In this document: piece after piece, positions 17,334-25,924 of the stretch
Numbering within the stretch: the first letter of the stretch is position 1
How the letters are laid out: each line of letters starts with the position of its first letter
Assembly: GCA_031270475.1 (NCBI GenBank)
Contig: JAISXO010000035.1
Location: forward strand, 1-44,131
Origin: Puniceicoccales bacterium
Lineage (GTDB): Bacteria; Verrucomicrobiota; Verrucomicrobiia; Opitutales; LL51
Direction of reading: 5' to 3'
DNA: 44,131 bases
Made by a program: the position numbers and the translations under genes
The notes under the pieces: model-generated
Database searches by the model: none
What the model saw: only the letters and a program-made list of their open reading frames with translations
What the model was told of the DNA's origin: nothing

Positions 17334-17480
17334 CAAGGGGAATTCTTCCCCTTGTAAACCCCTTCCCAGGAAATATTATTCCCTGGGGCCGGAGAGACCT
17401 CCGGCCTCCCCCCCCGCGGCGTCGCCGCGGGGCTCCTGCAAGGAGCCCAAGGAGTCTACGACTCCTTGGGGGGGGGGGAG
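17334..17480. repeat. hairpin array G with a cloverleaf in its second half
   Basis: Six hairpins follow one another: CAAGGGGAA-TTC-TTCCCCTTG (17334-17354); CCCAGG...CCTGGG with an ATT loop (17365-17387); GGCCGGAG...CTCCGGCC (17387-17406); CCCCGCGGC-GTC-GCCGCGGGG (17412-17432); GGCTCCT-GCA-AGGAGCC (17431-17447); CCAAGGAGTC-TAC-GACTCCTTGG (17447-17469). The last three are enclosed by CTCCCC (17406-17411) and GGGGAG (17475-17480), giving the same closing-stem-plus-three-hairpins plan as elements A-F. It lies between divergent hldE-type kinase and efp genes, so it cannot be a simple 3'-end terminator for either. Confidence 0.8.
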
Positions 17481-17535
17481 CGTAGAAAGCACAGAAACTC
17501 ATAAAAATGCCAATCGGAATATCATGATTTCGAGC

Positions 17536-17564
17536 TTGATTTTTCAAAAAAATTTTCGTGAATA
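17536..17564 (+). promoter_or_regulatory. possible efp promoter giving a near-leaderless transcript
   Basis: TTGATT (17536-17541), 17-base spacer, TGAATA (17559-17564). The efp ATG at 17571 is only six bases after the -10 box, which would put the transcript start at or next to the start codon. No ribosome-binding site is visible before efp, in agreement. Weak boxes keep this tentative. Confidence 0.35.
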
Positions 17565-17570
17565 CATCCT

Positions 17571-18128
17571 ATGGCATCGCCAACGGATATTCGAAAAGGG
17601 CGGGTAATGATATATCAAGGAGTTCCGCATTTGGTAATGGAAATGTTACACCGCACACAGGGACGGCAGGCAGGATTCATTCAGACGACCCTACGCAATC
17701 TGGAAACGGGAACTTCAACAGCCGTAAAATTTCGAAGTACGGAAAGCGTTGAATTTTGCCATGTTTCCACGGAAACCCTCGAATATTCCTTTGAAGACGA
17801 TCGAGGAATACATTTCATGAATCCGGAGACATTTGAGGACATCCTATTTTCCACTGATCTCGTCGCCGATCAACGACAATATCTCGTTCCGAACCATGAA
17901 TACGATCTTTTATTTGTCGATGAAAAACCGGTTGAAGTACGGCTACCGGCTTCGATTGAGATGAAAATTACGGAATCTCCGGAGGGTGTAAAGGGCGACT
18001 CGGCATCCAATGTGCAAAAGCCTGCAAAAACGGAGAGTGGTTTAATGCTTCAAGTTCCATTATTCATCAAAGAGGGCGATGTTATACGTGTTAGTACGGA
18101 AACGGGAAAGTATCTCGGTCGAGCATAG
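17571..18128 (+). CDS. efp: translation elongation factor P
   Basis: EF-P enters the ribosomal E site and relieves stalling at consecutive prolines. 185 residues, family length. Domain I KOW-like part with TDIRKGRVM, the loop HRTQGRQAGF, LRNLETGT, then OB domains ending in VPLFIKEGDVIRVSTETGKYLGRA, the conserved C-terminus. The loop tip, usually lysine (PGKG), reads GRQ with arginine at residue 32, and the loop is about two residues longer than in E. coli. Arginine at this place is the EarP-rhamnosylated type in other bacteria; whether that applies is inference. The proline-rich phosphoesterase and gspC-like proteins nearby are plausible clients. Confidence 0.95.
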   Translation: MASPTDIRKGRVMIYQGVPHLVMEMLHRTQGRQAGFIQTTLRNLETGTSTAVKFRSTESVEFCHVSTETLEYSFEDDRGIHFMNPETFEDILFSTDLVADQRQYLVPNHEYDLLFVDEKPVEVRLPASIEMKITESPEGVKGDSASNVQKPAKTESGLMLQVPLFIKEGDVIRVSTETGKYLGRA

Positions 18129-18137
18129 AAATTTTTG

Positions 18138-18163
18138 TTGCCATAGATTATTGGCAAATTTTT
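18138..18163 (+). terminator. terminator after efp
   Basis: TTGCCA (18138-18143) pairs with TGGCAA (18152-18157) around an eight-base loop, followed by ATTTTT. It starts ten bases after the efp stop and precedes a convergent gene. The stem is short, so strength is uncertain. Confidence 0.5.
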
Positions 18164-18228
18164 AGTTCAGATGTACCGCTTGCTCCCTCCCTCGCCTTCC
18201 AGCTTCTCCAAATTGTTAAATGATTTTT

Positions 18229-18951
18229 TTACTTTCGTCCCGCGACCGTTGTTTTCGTTTCAAGGTAGGCAATTTTATTCGCTTCCAGGCATCCGCCGAA
18301 TGTTATTCCTGCAGAAACGATAGAATTTTTTTCCAGGAGTGTTCCGGGGAGGAGGACTGAATTGCAACCGACTTGGGCATATTCTCCTAAAATTGCGCCG
18401 AACTTTTTAAGTTCCGTTGGAATTTTTTTATCCCCTACTTTTATGGCAACCGATTTTTGATCAAAGCGCAAATTGGACAGGATTGCACCGGCAGCAAGGT
18501 GGACATGGGAACCGAGAATAGAATCACCGACGTAATTGAAATGTGCCATTTGGACGTGATCCATGAGAAGTGAATTTTTAATTTCGCAGGAATTACCGAT
18601 TAGGCAATTTTTACCAATAACAACATTTTTACGAATTAATGCTCCACTACGAATTTCCGTGCCATCGCCGATATACACATTATCTTCGATCGTACACGTG
18701 ATTGGCAATTTTACATTTTTTCCAATGTACACGTTATTTCCGATGGCAATTGCCGTCGATTGGGAGAATAATTTTTTAATTTTTTTCAAAAAAGTATCTT
18801 TTCTTTCCTTGATAGAAAAATTTTCGTAAATCAACAGTGCTTTTTCGATGTTAGGTATCCAGGTCCAAGGCATATCGTCCATTGGAAAAAAATATAAAAA
18901 CTGTTTTAAACTTGCAGGGAAATCGAAAAAATTATTTGCACGCATATTCAT
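18229..18951 (-). CDS. left-handed beta-helix (hexapeptide repeat) acyl/nucleotidyl-transferase-like protein
   Basis: 240 residues. From about residue 70 onward the sequence is hexapeptide repeats ([LIV]-G-x4) such as IGNNVYIGKNVKL and IEDNVYIGDGTEIRSGALI, interrupted by a loop with LLMDHVQMAHFNYVGDSILG and IKVGDKKIPTELKKFGAILG. This loop pattern resembles the C-terminal domain of GlmU-type and other sugar-nucleotide enzymes, but the N-terminal 70 residues are not a nucleotidyltransferase domain. It is therefore a beta-helix protein of sugar metabolism, probably an acetyltransferase or a regulatory half-enzyme; substrate unknown. It is the last of the minus-strand envelope genes. Confidence 0.7.
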   Translation of the reverse strand: MNMRANNFFDFPASLKQFLYFFPMDDMPWTWIPNIEKALLIYENFSIKERKDTFLKKIKKLFSQSTAIAIGNNVYIGKNVKLPITCTIEDNVYIGDGTEIRSGALIRKNVVIGKNCLIGNSCEIKNSLLMDHVQMAHFNYVGDSILGSHVHLAAGAILSNLRFDQKSVAIKVGDKKIPTELKKFGAILGEYAQVGCNSVLLPGTLLEKNSIVSAGITFGGCLEANKIAYLETKTTVAGRK

Positions 18952-19127
18952 TTCCTAACAAAATTCCTAGTGAGGTCAAATCTCGTCGATGGAGAATTAT
19001 TTTTCCCGACCACGATCATCATAATTTTACAAATTTAAACACTTGATTGCCGTCAAATGGATGGAAAAAGTTACGGCTAGGAATGTTAGGTAGGTTATAT
19101 ATTCCGACGGTAGGGCATTTTCCCTAT

Positions 19128-20012
19128 CTACTTTCGAAAGTTAATGACCGCATCCTTACCGAAACTCAGATCAATGCGTTCCACGGGCAAATTATTTCTA
19201 ATTTTTTGGGTACTCAGGATAAAGCTTAACCGTTTCAATTGTTCATCGAAGTCACTATCCTTGAAAATTACTGCTGAAGCGCAATGGCAGCGCACGTTAA
19301 TTTTTGACCAAGGAACATTTTTTTTGCGTAATTTTTCAACCGAAATCACTTCCATTTGGGCATAAATTGGCCAATATTTTGTTTTGGCCAAAGTCAAAAG
19401 CTCGCATACTTTTTCCAGAGCTTCCACCTTTTCGTATTGACCATTACCCATACGTTTTAGGGTCGTACCGCTCAAAAATGGCATCATTTGTCGTTCAATT
19501 TCCGCAATACTTTCACAGGAAAACACGACGCCTTCTCCATCGACAAACATTTCCCGATGCAGGTGTCCTTCGCGCATTAAAATCCGCAAAATGGGAATAC
19601 GTTCTTGGAGCGTCACCTTGATTGTATCCGGAAATTGCCGTTCGACGTGGACTTCTTTGACCTGTGAACATTGCTCTATTCTGTGTTTTATCGCGAAAAT
19701 ATCGACATCCATGATATCCACACCGCGCTGAAATGTGAAAAAAGATCGAAGCCATTGCGCATTCAAAGTGCCATTGGTCTGGAATTTAATTCGGCCAACC
19801 GGTTGTCTAAAAATCGATTTTACATATTCTTCGATCCGTGGGAAATTTACGAAATAAAGGTAAATCAAGCCGCTCAATAATACAAAGAATAAAAAAAATT
19901 TCAAAAACCCACGCGCAAAGGATACCTTTCGCGCAAATACTTCCCGTTTACGCTGACCTTTGAGTACAATCTGTTTTACCCTTGGATTCGACTTTTTACG
20001 AAAAATCCACAT
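19128..20012 (-). CDS. ftsQ: cell division protein FtsQ
   Basis: 294 residues. A basic cytoplasmic head (about 1-35), one transmembrane helix (FLKFFLFFVLLSGLIYLYF, about 37-55), then a POTRA domain starting at GRIKFQTNGTLNAQWLRSFF with the DVDIFAIKHRIEQCSQVKEVHVERQ region, followed by the FtsQ/DivIB beta domain. FtsQ bridges early and late divisome proteins in the periplasm. The ddl-ftsQ order is kept from the usual dcw cluster, but ftsA and ftsZ do not follow. A 197-bp gap separates it from ddl. Confidence 0.82.
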   Translation of the reverse strand: MWIFRKKSNPRVKQIVLKGQRKREVFARKVSFARGFLKFFLFFVLLSGLIYLYFVNFPRIEEYVKSIFRQPVGRIKFQTNGTLNAQWLRSFFTFQRGVDIMDVDIFAIKHRIEQCSQVKEVHVERQFPDTIKVTLQERIPILRILMREGHLHREMFVDGEGVVFSCESIAEIERQMMPFLSGTTLKRMGNGQYEKVEALEKVCELLTLAKTKYWPIYAQMEVISVEKLRKKNVPWSKINVRCHCASAVIFKDSDFDEQLKRLSFILSTQKIRNNLPVERIDLSFGKDAVINFRK

Positions 20013-20209
20013 AATGCCCTAGAACATTATGTGCTAAACACATTCCCTTTTCAATAAATTTCTATGGACAATACAGCGGAAGATTTCAAACAGTAGGAAG
20101 GGAACGATTGCGATTATCCCCAGCGCGTTCAAAAGTTTGGCTGCAAGTATTCAATAAATATTTTCCCATGCATTCCAAACTAAAGGCGGATTTTTCGTCG
20201 CAAAAAATT

Positions 20210-21154
20210 TTAACAAGAAACCGATGTAGCTACAACCGCTTCGGATACTTTGTTAGCTTGGTCTCTTGCAAATGCGGAATTAATCATCCGTCGGCAAAGC
20301 GTAGCAAAATCAATGCCCAATGCCGCCGCCGCTTTAGGAAGTAAACTCGTCGCTGTCATTCCAGGACTTGTGTTAATTTCTAAAAAATTAAATTTGCTAC
20401 GCCCATCGAGAATAAAATCTAAACGCCCAAAGTCACGACAACCACAGGTTTCAAAAATTTGCTCCGACATATTTTGCACATTTCGCGTCTCAGATTTCGT
20501 TATCGGTGCCGGAACTAGGTATTCCGTCGCATCCGTGGTATACTTATGTGCGTAATCGTAAAAACCATCCCGCGGACGAATTTCGATTACCGGTAAAGCA
20601 TGTCCATTAAGAATACCAACCGTAATTTCACGGCCAATAATGCAGGGTTCGATGATCCAGTTTCCTTTTCCCCAGTCTTTTTGATAGCGTAAAAAATCAT
20701 CGATCGTGTAAATTTTTGTCACACCGATGCTGCTTCCCCGATCATTCGGCTTTATTACAAATGGACCGCCACCAAATGTCCATAATTTCTCAAAACTTTG
20801 CCCATCATAAATACAAAATTTTGCCGTCAAAATACCCAATTGCTCCGCAATGTCCTTGGCTTTTCCTTTATCCATGCAAATCTGACTTGCCCGCGAATCA
20901 CTCCCAGCAAAAGAAAAATTCTCTGCCTCTAGTAGCCGCTGCAATTGGCCATCTTCACCAAATTCTCCGTGAATAAGCGGAAAAATAATGTATCGCTCGG
21001 GATCGAGATTTCTAGGCAAACAATCCTCCGCTAATTCAAACAACTCGCATTCTATCTGCCCTTTGAGCACTTCGAATACCGCTCGCCCACTGCATAGTGA
21101 AACCGCTCGCTCCGATGTCATTTTACCGCCACTTAAAATTGCAACTTTTTTCAT
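20210..21154 (-). CDS. ddl: D-alanine--D-alanine ligase
   Basis: ATP-grasp enzyme making the D-Ala-D-Ala dipeptide for peptidoglycan. 314 residues, usual 305-365. Visible: MKKVAILSGGKMTSERAVSL at the N-terminus, IFPLIHGEFGEDG, KPNDRGSSIGVTK (ATP and substrate loop), GREITVGILNG, DFGRLDFILDG and LEINTSPGMTATSLLPKAA at the C-terminus with the metal-binding E-x-N. Upstream of ftsQ on the same strand; cloverleaf B lies between it and waaA. Confidence 0.95.
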   Translation of the reverse strand: MKKVAILSGGKMTSERAVSLCSGRAVFEVLKGQIECELFELAEDCLPRNLDPERYIIFPLIHGEFGEDGQLQRLLEAENFSFAGSDSRASQICMDKGKAKDIAEQLGILTAKFCIYDGQSFEKLWTFGGGPFVIKPNDRGSSIGVTKIYTIDDFLRYQKDWGKGNWIIEPCIIGREITVGILNGHALPVIEIRPRDGFYDYAHKYTTDATEYLVPAPITKSETRNVQNMSEQIFETCGCRDFGRLDFILDGRSKFNFLEINTSPGMTATSLLPKAAAALGIDFATLCRRMINSAFARDQANKVSEAVVATSVSC

Positions 21155-21217
21155 CCTCTAAGATGCTTTTTATAGCAAAAATTATTTCAATCCCGAAATC
21201 GATTTTCGTAGAATTAA

Positions 21218-21315
21218 AAAAAGGCCCGCCCGGCGCAAAGCGACGGGCAGGCAACTTTGTTGCCGATCCCTTTGGGATCGGGCCTTTTTAACCCGCCCGC
21301 GGCTTCGCCGCGGGC
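21218..21315. repeat. cloverleaf element B plus tail hairpin
   Basis: Closing stem AAAAAGGCCC (21218-21227) with GGGCCTTTTT (21280-21289). Three hairpins: GCCCG-g-CGC-AAA-GCG-a-CGGGC (21228-21248, one mismatch); GGCAAC-TTT-GTTGCC (21250-21264); GATCCC-TTT-GGGATC (21265-21279). One unpaired base (21249). A further hairpin GCCCGCGGC-TTC-GCCGCGGGC follows at 21295-21315. It lies after waaA and before ddl on the minus strand; in that direction the closing stem ends in a T-run, so it could terminate waaA transcription. Confidence 0.88.
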
Positions 21316-21370
21316 TCCAAAAAAAGACAGATTTCTAAGAAATTCAGGAACCGAACAGTATCTTCACATA

Positions 21371-22645
21371 CTATTTCCCAGATAACTTGGAGCGAATAAA
21401 ATCACAGGTCTTTGCCGATGCTTCCCGATGGCTTTCGAACCAATTACTAATATTATTTGATAGAACTCGTCTTTTTTCGGCATTTTCCATCAATTCGATG
21501 ATAGTATTGATTGCTTCCTTTTCATTTTCCACTTTTACTGCGGCTTTCTCTTGCTCTAATTGGGTACAAATATCGTAAAAATTTGTCATACGATTACCGT
21601 AAACCACGGATACGCCGACCATTGCCGCATCCAACGGGCTTTGGCCGCCAGCATTGGGTGCTAGGCTTTTTCCAACATAAACCAAATCAGCGACTTGTAC
21701 CAATCGTGCCAACTCTCCCGTTGTATCCGCTAAACAAACGTCAAATAAATCTTTGGCAATTCCTTTGGAACGTTGCCAGAAAGAAACATTTTCATCCTCT
21801 AACCAGCGGACCAATTCTCCGCGGCGTTCAGCATGGCGCGGCACAAGCAAAAGGTTATAGGATGTTTTATTTTTTCTCACCTTTGTGGCACGGAAAGCCT
21901 CCAATAGCATTGCTTCTTCGCCTGGCCAGGTCGAACATCCCACTAATACGAGGGAATTTTCGGAAAATCCGAGTTCTTTTTTTAGATTTTTTCGCATCTC
22001 ATGGGACAATAATTCCGTAGGAAAGTCGAATTTCATATTTCCAAAATGCTCAATCACTTTGCCATAGAAAGCAGCAATTCTTTCGCGATTTTGTTCCGAT
22101 GAAGCGCTAATGAAATCTATTTTTTCGAAAATCCAGCGCGCCAATTTTGAAAATTTTTTGTAATGTCGAAAAGAATGATGGGATAACCGCGCATTGATGA
22201 TAAAAATGGGAATCTTTCGCCGCTTCGCTTGCCAGATGTGCTCCGGCCATAGTTCACTCTCCACAAGAAATGCCCCATCGGGATGGATGTGCTGCCACGC
22301 AAACCAGCTAAATGGCCAAAAATCCCAGGGAAAATAACCATGAAATATAACATTTTTTGCAAATTTTTCGGAAATAATTTTTCTTGCCGTTGGCGTTGTT
22401 GTCGTCAGTACGACTTCGTAGTGTTCATCCAGTAGAGCAAGTAAATGCGCAATCGCATTTACTTCTCCCACGCTCACTGCTTGAATCCATAAGCGCTTTT
22501 TTTTCTTCTTCGGTAGCCGCGGAAATAATCCCAGTCGATGTCGTAAATCAATGCCGTAGCCTCCCCGTTTTAGCATTTTCGGTAAATTTTTCAATAAAAA
22601 TACAACAAAAATTGGCAAAAATAGCAATCGATAAATCCAAATCAT
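21371..22645 (-). CDS. waaA: 3-deoxy-D-manno-octulosonic acid (Kdo) transferase WaaA
   Basis: Transfers Kdo from CMP-Kdo to lipid IVA, the first core step of lipopolysaccharide. 424 residues, family length. N-terminal membrane-associated helix (IYRLLFLPIFVVFLLKNL), then WIQAVSVGEVNAIAHLL with the catalytic glutamate, TTTTPTARKI, FLVESELWPEHIW, INARLSHHSF, GNMKFDFP, and in the C-terminal GT-B half LLVPRHAERRGEL and GGQSPLDAAMVG. Shows the organism makes LPS, together with the heptose kinase. The ATG at 22645 has only a weak purine stretch (CAGGAAAT) in front. Confidence 0.93.
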   Translation of the reverse strand: MIWIYRLLFLPIFVVFLLKNLPKMLKRGGYGIDLRHRLGLFPRLPKKKKKRLWIQAVSVGEVNAIAHLLALLDEHYEVVLTTTTPTARKIISEKFAKNVIFHGYFPWDFWPFSWFAWQHIHPDGAFLVESELWPEHIWQAKRRKIPIFIINARLSHHSFRHYKKFSKLARWIFEKIDFISASSEQNRERIAAFYGKVIEHFGNMKFDFPTELLSHEMRKNLKKELGFSENSLVLVGCSTWPGEEAMLLEAFRATKVRKNKTSYNLLLVPRHAERRGELVRWLEDENVSFWQRSKGIAKDLFDVCLADTTGELARLVQVADLVYVGKSLAPNAGGQSPLDAAMVGVSVVYGNRMTNFYDICTQLEQEKAAVKVENEKEAINTIIELMENAEKRRVLSNNISNWFESHREASAKTCDFIRSKLSGK

Positions 22646-22716
22646 TTCCTGTAAAAATAATGAATGGTATCGCTCAATGGCAATGCGAAAGTTGCAAATT
22701 TTCGGATAATTATATT

Positions 22717-22870
22717 GGATAAGGGCTCCGAGTCCTTATCCAGCAGCTCAACCGGCCCCGTAGGGGCCGGAGTTAAAAAGGACCGCCCGGCGCGAAGCGC
22801 CGGGCAAGCAACTTTGTTGCTGATCCCTTCGGGATCGGGCCTTTTTAATTACCCGCGGCTTCGCCGCGGG
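22717..22870. repeat. cloverleaf element C inside a six-hairpin array
   Basis: Order: GGATAAGG-g-CT-CCG-AG-t-CCTTATCC (22717-22741); CCGGCCCC-GTA-GGGGCCGG (22752-22770); closing stem TTAAAAAGGaCC (22773-22784) with GGgCCTTTTTAA (22837-22848); inside it GCCCGGCGC-GAA-GCGCCGGGC (22785-22805), GCAAC-TTT-GTTGC (22808-22820), GATCCC-TTC-GGGATC (22822-22836); then CCCGCGGC-TTC-GCCGCGGG (22852-22870). All loops are three bases. Between rng and waaA on the minus strand, same orientation as element B. Confidence 0.88.
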
Positions 22871-22920
22871 CTCAACCTTCCGACCCAAACCGGAAAAAGA
22901 AGCCTTGCGGAGTATGGCCT

Positions 22921-24627
22921 CTACTTTAGCTCCGAATTAGTATCGAAATCAACTATTTTAAAATTTTCGATATGGAACACGGGATCCGCTCGAAAAATTA
23001 ACTTAATTTTGAGCTCCGTTTCTATGGCGAGCAATTGACTTTCGTAATTATTTCGCAAGTATTCGAGGACGTTTGGGTGCAAATAAATTCGTATCTTACC
23101 CAAGCAATTTCCGTATTTTCTCACGATGCTGATCAATTTTCGATAAACTTCGATACTAACCGTACGCGCTGATTTTACAAAACTGCGTCCATTGCAGTAG
23201 TTACAGGGGGCTCGCATATCTCGGACTGTACTTTGGGAGTGTCGTTGTCGGGAAATTTGCATTAATCCGAAGGCTGACAGAGGTAAAATTTGTGTTCTCT
23301 CTGCATCATTTTTCAACAAATCGCACATCAAATCGTAGAGCTTGTGTCGATCCCGTGGATTTTTCATATCGATAAAATCAACGATAATCAGTCCGCCCAA
23401 ATTGCGCAATTTAATTTGGCGATTGATTTCCTTAGCCGCCTCGATATTGACTTGGTAGAGAAAATTTTTACCACGGTCTTCCTCATCGCGGTTGCGGTGA
23501 CTGCCCGTATTCACATCGATTGCCGTAAAAGCCTCCACCTCGTCGATGATGATTTCTCCGCCGGACGGTAAAGCTACATGGCGCATAAAGGTCTGATCGA
23601 TTTGGCGATCCACATTGAATCGTTCGAATACGGGAATTGTATCCGAATAGTATTGGATCTTTGATTTTGAGCGCTTCGAAATTTTTTCAACCAACTTCAA
23701 CATCCGCTCATAGGTTGCGCCATCGTCGACGATGACCCGATCGATTTCTTCCGTTAGAAAATCTCGGATCGATGACTCAATCAGATCCGGTTCCTGATAT
23801 AAAAGTGTTACCCTACCCTTATTTTTGTTCTGTTGTTCTATAATTGCCTGCCATTTTTGGAGCAGTATGTATAAATCGCGGACAAAATAGCGAATCTTTT
23901 TTCCCTCACCAGCCGTGCGAATGATAATGCCCATACCTTCTGGGATCGTTAATTTTTCTAGAATTTTTTTCAAACGCTGGCGCTCCTTTTTGTCCTCAAT
24001 CTTTTTAGATACGCCGCATTCACCCGCATAGGGCATTAGAACGATGAAGCGTCCCGGTAATGCGATATTTGTCGTAACGCGTGGCCCTTTCGTGCCAATC
24101 TGATCCTTAATGACTTGGACCATGATCTCCGATTTGATGGGATAGATACTTGGAATTTTATCGGCTGTCAAGGGTTTAGTCTTGGTGGAGCGGGTACTGC
24201 GCACTACTTCAATGCCGGAATCCATTGCCGCCGGCAAGGCATCCCAGTAGTGTAAAAAGGCATTTTTCTCCATACCAACATCCACAAAAGCAGCTTTTAG
24301 TCCACCTTCGAAGTTCTGAATTCTTCCATTGAAAACGGCACCTACCATGTTTGCCCGGTCGTTGTATTCCACCGTAAATTCCTTCAATAACCCATCCTCT
24401 AAAAGGGCTACCCGGCGCTCCAAAGGATTGGCGCTGATGACAATTTCTCGAAACGTTTTCGTTCTAACGGTTAATTTTTTCAGGATACGTTGCAAGAGAG
24501 GTTGCTCTTTTTCCCGCTCCTTCGACGACTTTTTAAGCACCGACTTATCGGGTGTCGTTCCAGATTCCTCCACGGGGATTTCCATTAACGATTCCAAAAT
24601 TTCTTCTTCTTTTTTTAAAATATCCAT
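22921..24627 (-). CDS. rng: ribonuclease G/E family endoribonuclease
   Basis: Single-strand, 5'-end-sensing endoribonuclease of rRNA maturation and mRNA decay. 568 residues, RNase G-like in length: a short N-terminal extension of about 50 residues, an S1 domain with AVFNGRIQNFEGGLKAAFVDVG near residue 95, the RNase H-like/DNase I-like catalytic part with the metal aspartate in EVEAFTAIDVNTGS and the second in LIIVDFIDMKNPRD, then the zinc-link-type APCNYCNGRSF (CxxC). It lacks the long RNase E scaffold tail. Starts two bases after rodA. Its substrates could include the structured hairpin arrays of this genome (speculative). Confidence 0.93.
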   Translation of the reverse strand: MDILKKEEEILESLMEIPVEESGTTPDKSVLKKSSKEREKEQPLLQRILKKLTVRTKTFREIVISANPLERRVALLEDGLLKEFTVEYNDRANMVGAVFNGRIQNFEGGLKAAFVDVGMEKNAFLHYWDALPAAMDSGIEVVRSTRSTKTKPLTADKIPSIYPIKSEIMVQVIKDQIGTKGPRVTTNIALPGRFIVLMPYAGECGVSKKIEDKKERQRLKKILEKLTIPEGMGIIIRTAGEGKKIRYFVRDLYILLQKWQAIIEQQNKNKGRVTLLYQEPDLIESSIRDFLTEEIDRVIVDDGATYERMLKLVEKISKRSKSKIQYYSDTIPVFERFNVDRQIDQTFMRHVALPSGGEIIIDEVEAFTAIDVNTGSHRNRDEEDRGKNFLYQVNIEAAKEINRQIKLRNLGGLIIVDFIDMKNPRDRHKLYDLMCDLLKNDAERTQILPLSAFGLMQISRQRHSQSTVRDMRAPCNYCNGRSFVKSARTVSIEVYRKLISIVRKYGNCLGKIRIYLHPNVLEYLRNNYESQLLAIETELKIKLIFRADPVFHIENFKIVDFDTNSELK

Positions 24628-24629
24628 AA

Positions 24630-25832
24630 TTAATACTCACTTCTAAAACGGTATATGCTCTGTATGATTCCTAATAATAGGCAGCATATTACCATAAACG
24701 ACCCACCATAGCTAATAAACGGCAATGGAATACCCGTAATGGGCATAATGCCGAGTGTCATCCCCACATTGACGCAGACGTGGATGAGGAGTAACACGCT
24801 GATTCCTACTGCCAATAATAGGCCGAAACAATCCCGTGCCATACACGCAATGCGTAATCCACTCGCCATCATGATCGCATAAATCAATAACACACACATA
24901 CCCCCAATGAATCCATACTCCTCTGCGATGACCGAGAAAATAAAATCATTCGTCGCTACGGATTGTGGCAAATACCCCAGCTTGGCTTGCGTTCCTTTTC
25001 CTTGTCCCTTTCCCGCCATACCTCCGGAACCGACTGCAATCAACGATTGCCGCAGATTCCAACTGATACCGACGCCCTGAGGATCGACAACATCCGGTGC
25101 TACAAACGAAATAATTCGATTCCTCTGGTAATCTTTGATAGGTAATAAAGAAATTTTTTCAAATTGTCCAATGGAAGTTTGCGGATTGAGTTGATGCCGA
25201 TCCAAAAATAAATGGTAGGCATAGGCATCCCATGCTACAAGACTTCCCAAAAGCAGCAGCACCGATAGAATGCTGATAAAAAATTTATTGGGCACTTCGG
25301 AGACAAATAGCAATGCGAAAGCAATGGGTAAAAAGGGTAGTGAAGACCCCAAATCAGGTTGCAGCACGGTGAGAATTACTGGAACGCCGAAAGCAAAAAG
25401 TACACTGCCAATGGCTTTGAGTGAATCTTTAAGTTTTCCGATTTTCGACCGGGCAAGTATACTAGCGCCCATGACGAGTGTTCCCAGTTTTGCGATTTCC
25501 GAGGGCTGAACTACGATGCCTCCTACTTTTAGCCAGCGGGTCGCACCAAAACGTCGCCATCCAATGGGCGTAAAAATGCATAGGAGCAGCGCAATGCTGA
25601 AAAAATAGATCCAATGAGCATTTTTTAAAAATAATTTATAGTCCATAAAAGCCATCCCGAGATAGAGTAATATACCCAACGTTGCCCAAATAATCTGACT
25701 TCTCCACTGAGTATCCATGTGGTAGTTTTGTGCCGAATGGATCGAAAAAATACCAATGGCAATCAGCGACAACATACAAATCGGCGTAACCGGATCGAAA
25801 CCCATCCCGTTTCTTTTCTCAAAAAACGACAT
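24630..25832 (-). CDS. rodA: peptidoglycan polymerase RodA/FtsW (SEDS) family
   Basis: Multi-pass membrane glycosyltransferase that polymerises lipid II during wall elongation. 400 residues from the ATG at 25832 (an ATG at 25883 adds 17 basic residues of doubtful use). About ten hydrophobic segments. SEDS motifs are clear: WLKVGGIVVQPSEIAKL, LQPDLGSSLPF, AVGSGGMAGKGQGKGTQAKLGYLP, ATNDFIFSVIAEEYGFIGG, and GIMPITGIPLPFISYGGSFM near the C-terminus. The G-Q-G-K-G-T-Q and T-NDFIF patterns are RodA-like rather than FtsW-like. Immediately upstream of rng; downstream of atpH with a 92-bp gap. Confidence 0.92.
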   Translation of the reverse strand: MSFFEKRNGMGFDPVTPICMLSLIAIGIFSIHSAQNYHMDTQWRSQIIWATLGILLYLGMAFMDYKLFLKNAHWIYFFSIALLLCIFTPIGWRRFGATRWLKVGGIVVQPSEIAKLGTLVMGASILARSKIGKLKDSLKAIGSVLFAFGVPVILTVLQPDLGSSLPFLPIAFALLFVSEVPNKFFISILSVLLLLGSLVAWDAYAYHLFLDRHQLNPQTSIGQFEKISLLPIKDYQRNRIISFVAPDVVDPQGVGISWNLRQSLIAVGSGGMAGKGQGKGTQAKLGYLPQSVATNDFIFSVIAEEYGFIGGMCVLLIYAIMMASGLRIACMARDCFGLLLAVGISVLLLIHVCVNVGMTLGIMPITGIPLPFISYGGSFMVICCLLLGIIQSIYRFRSEY

Positions 25833-25924
25833 AGTCCACGTCCTAATTCGACGTCTAATTCCAAATACAACCCTTACCGCCACAATCGCGCCTTGTATCT
25901 GTGTTCAAAAATAGAAAAATAGGT

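Noticed and set aside
17334-17480. Could be a CRISPR array
   Set aside because: The units are inverted repeats with different sequences placed back to back, without identical direct repeats or spacers and without cas genes.
21097-21291. Open frames ending in a shared peptide (NFVADPFGIGPF) here and at 42212-42421
   Set aside because: The shared peptide is simply a translation of the cloverleaf arms; frames have no start signal and overlap genes.
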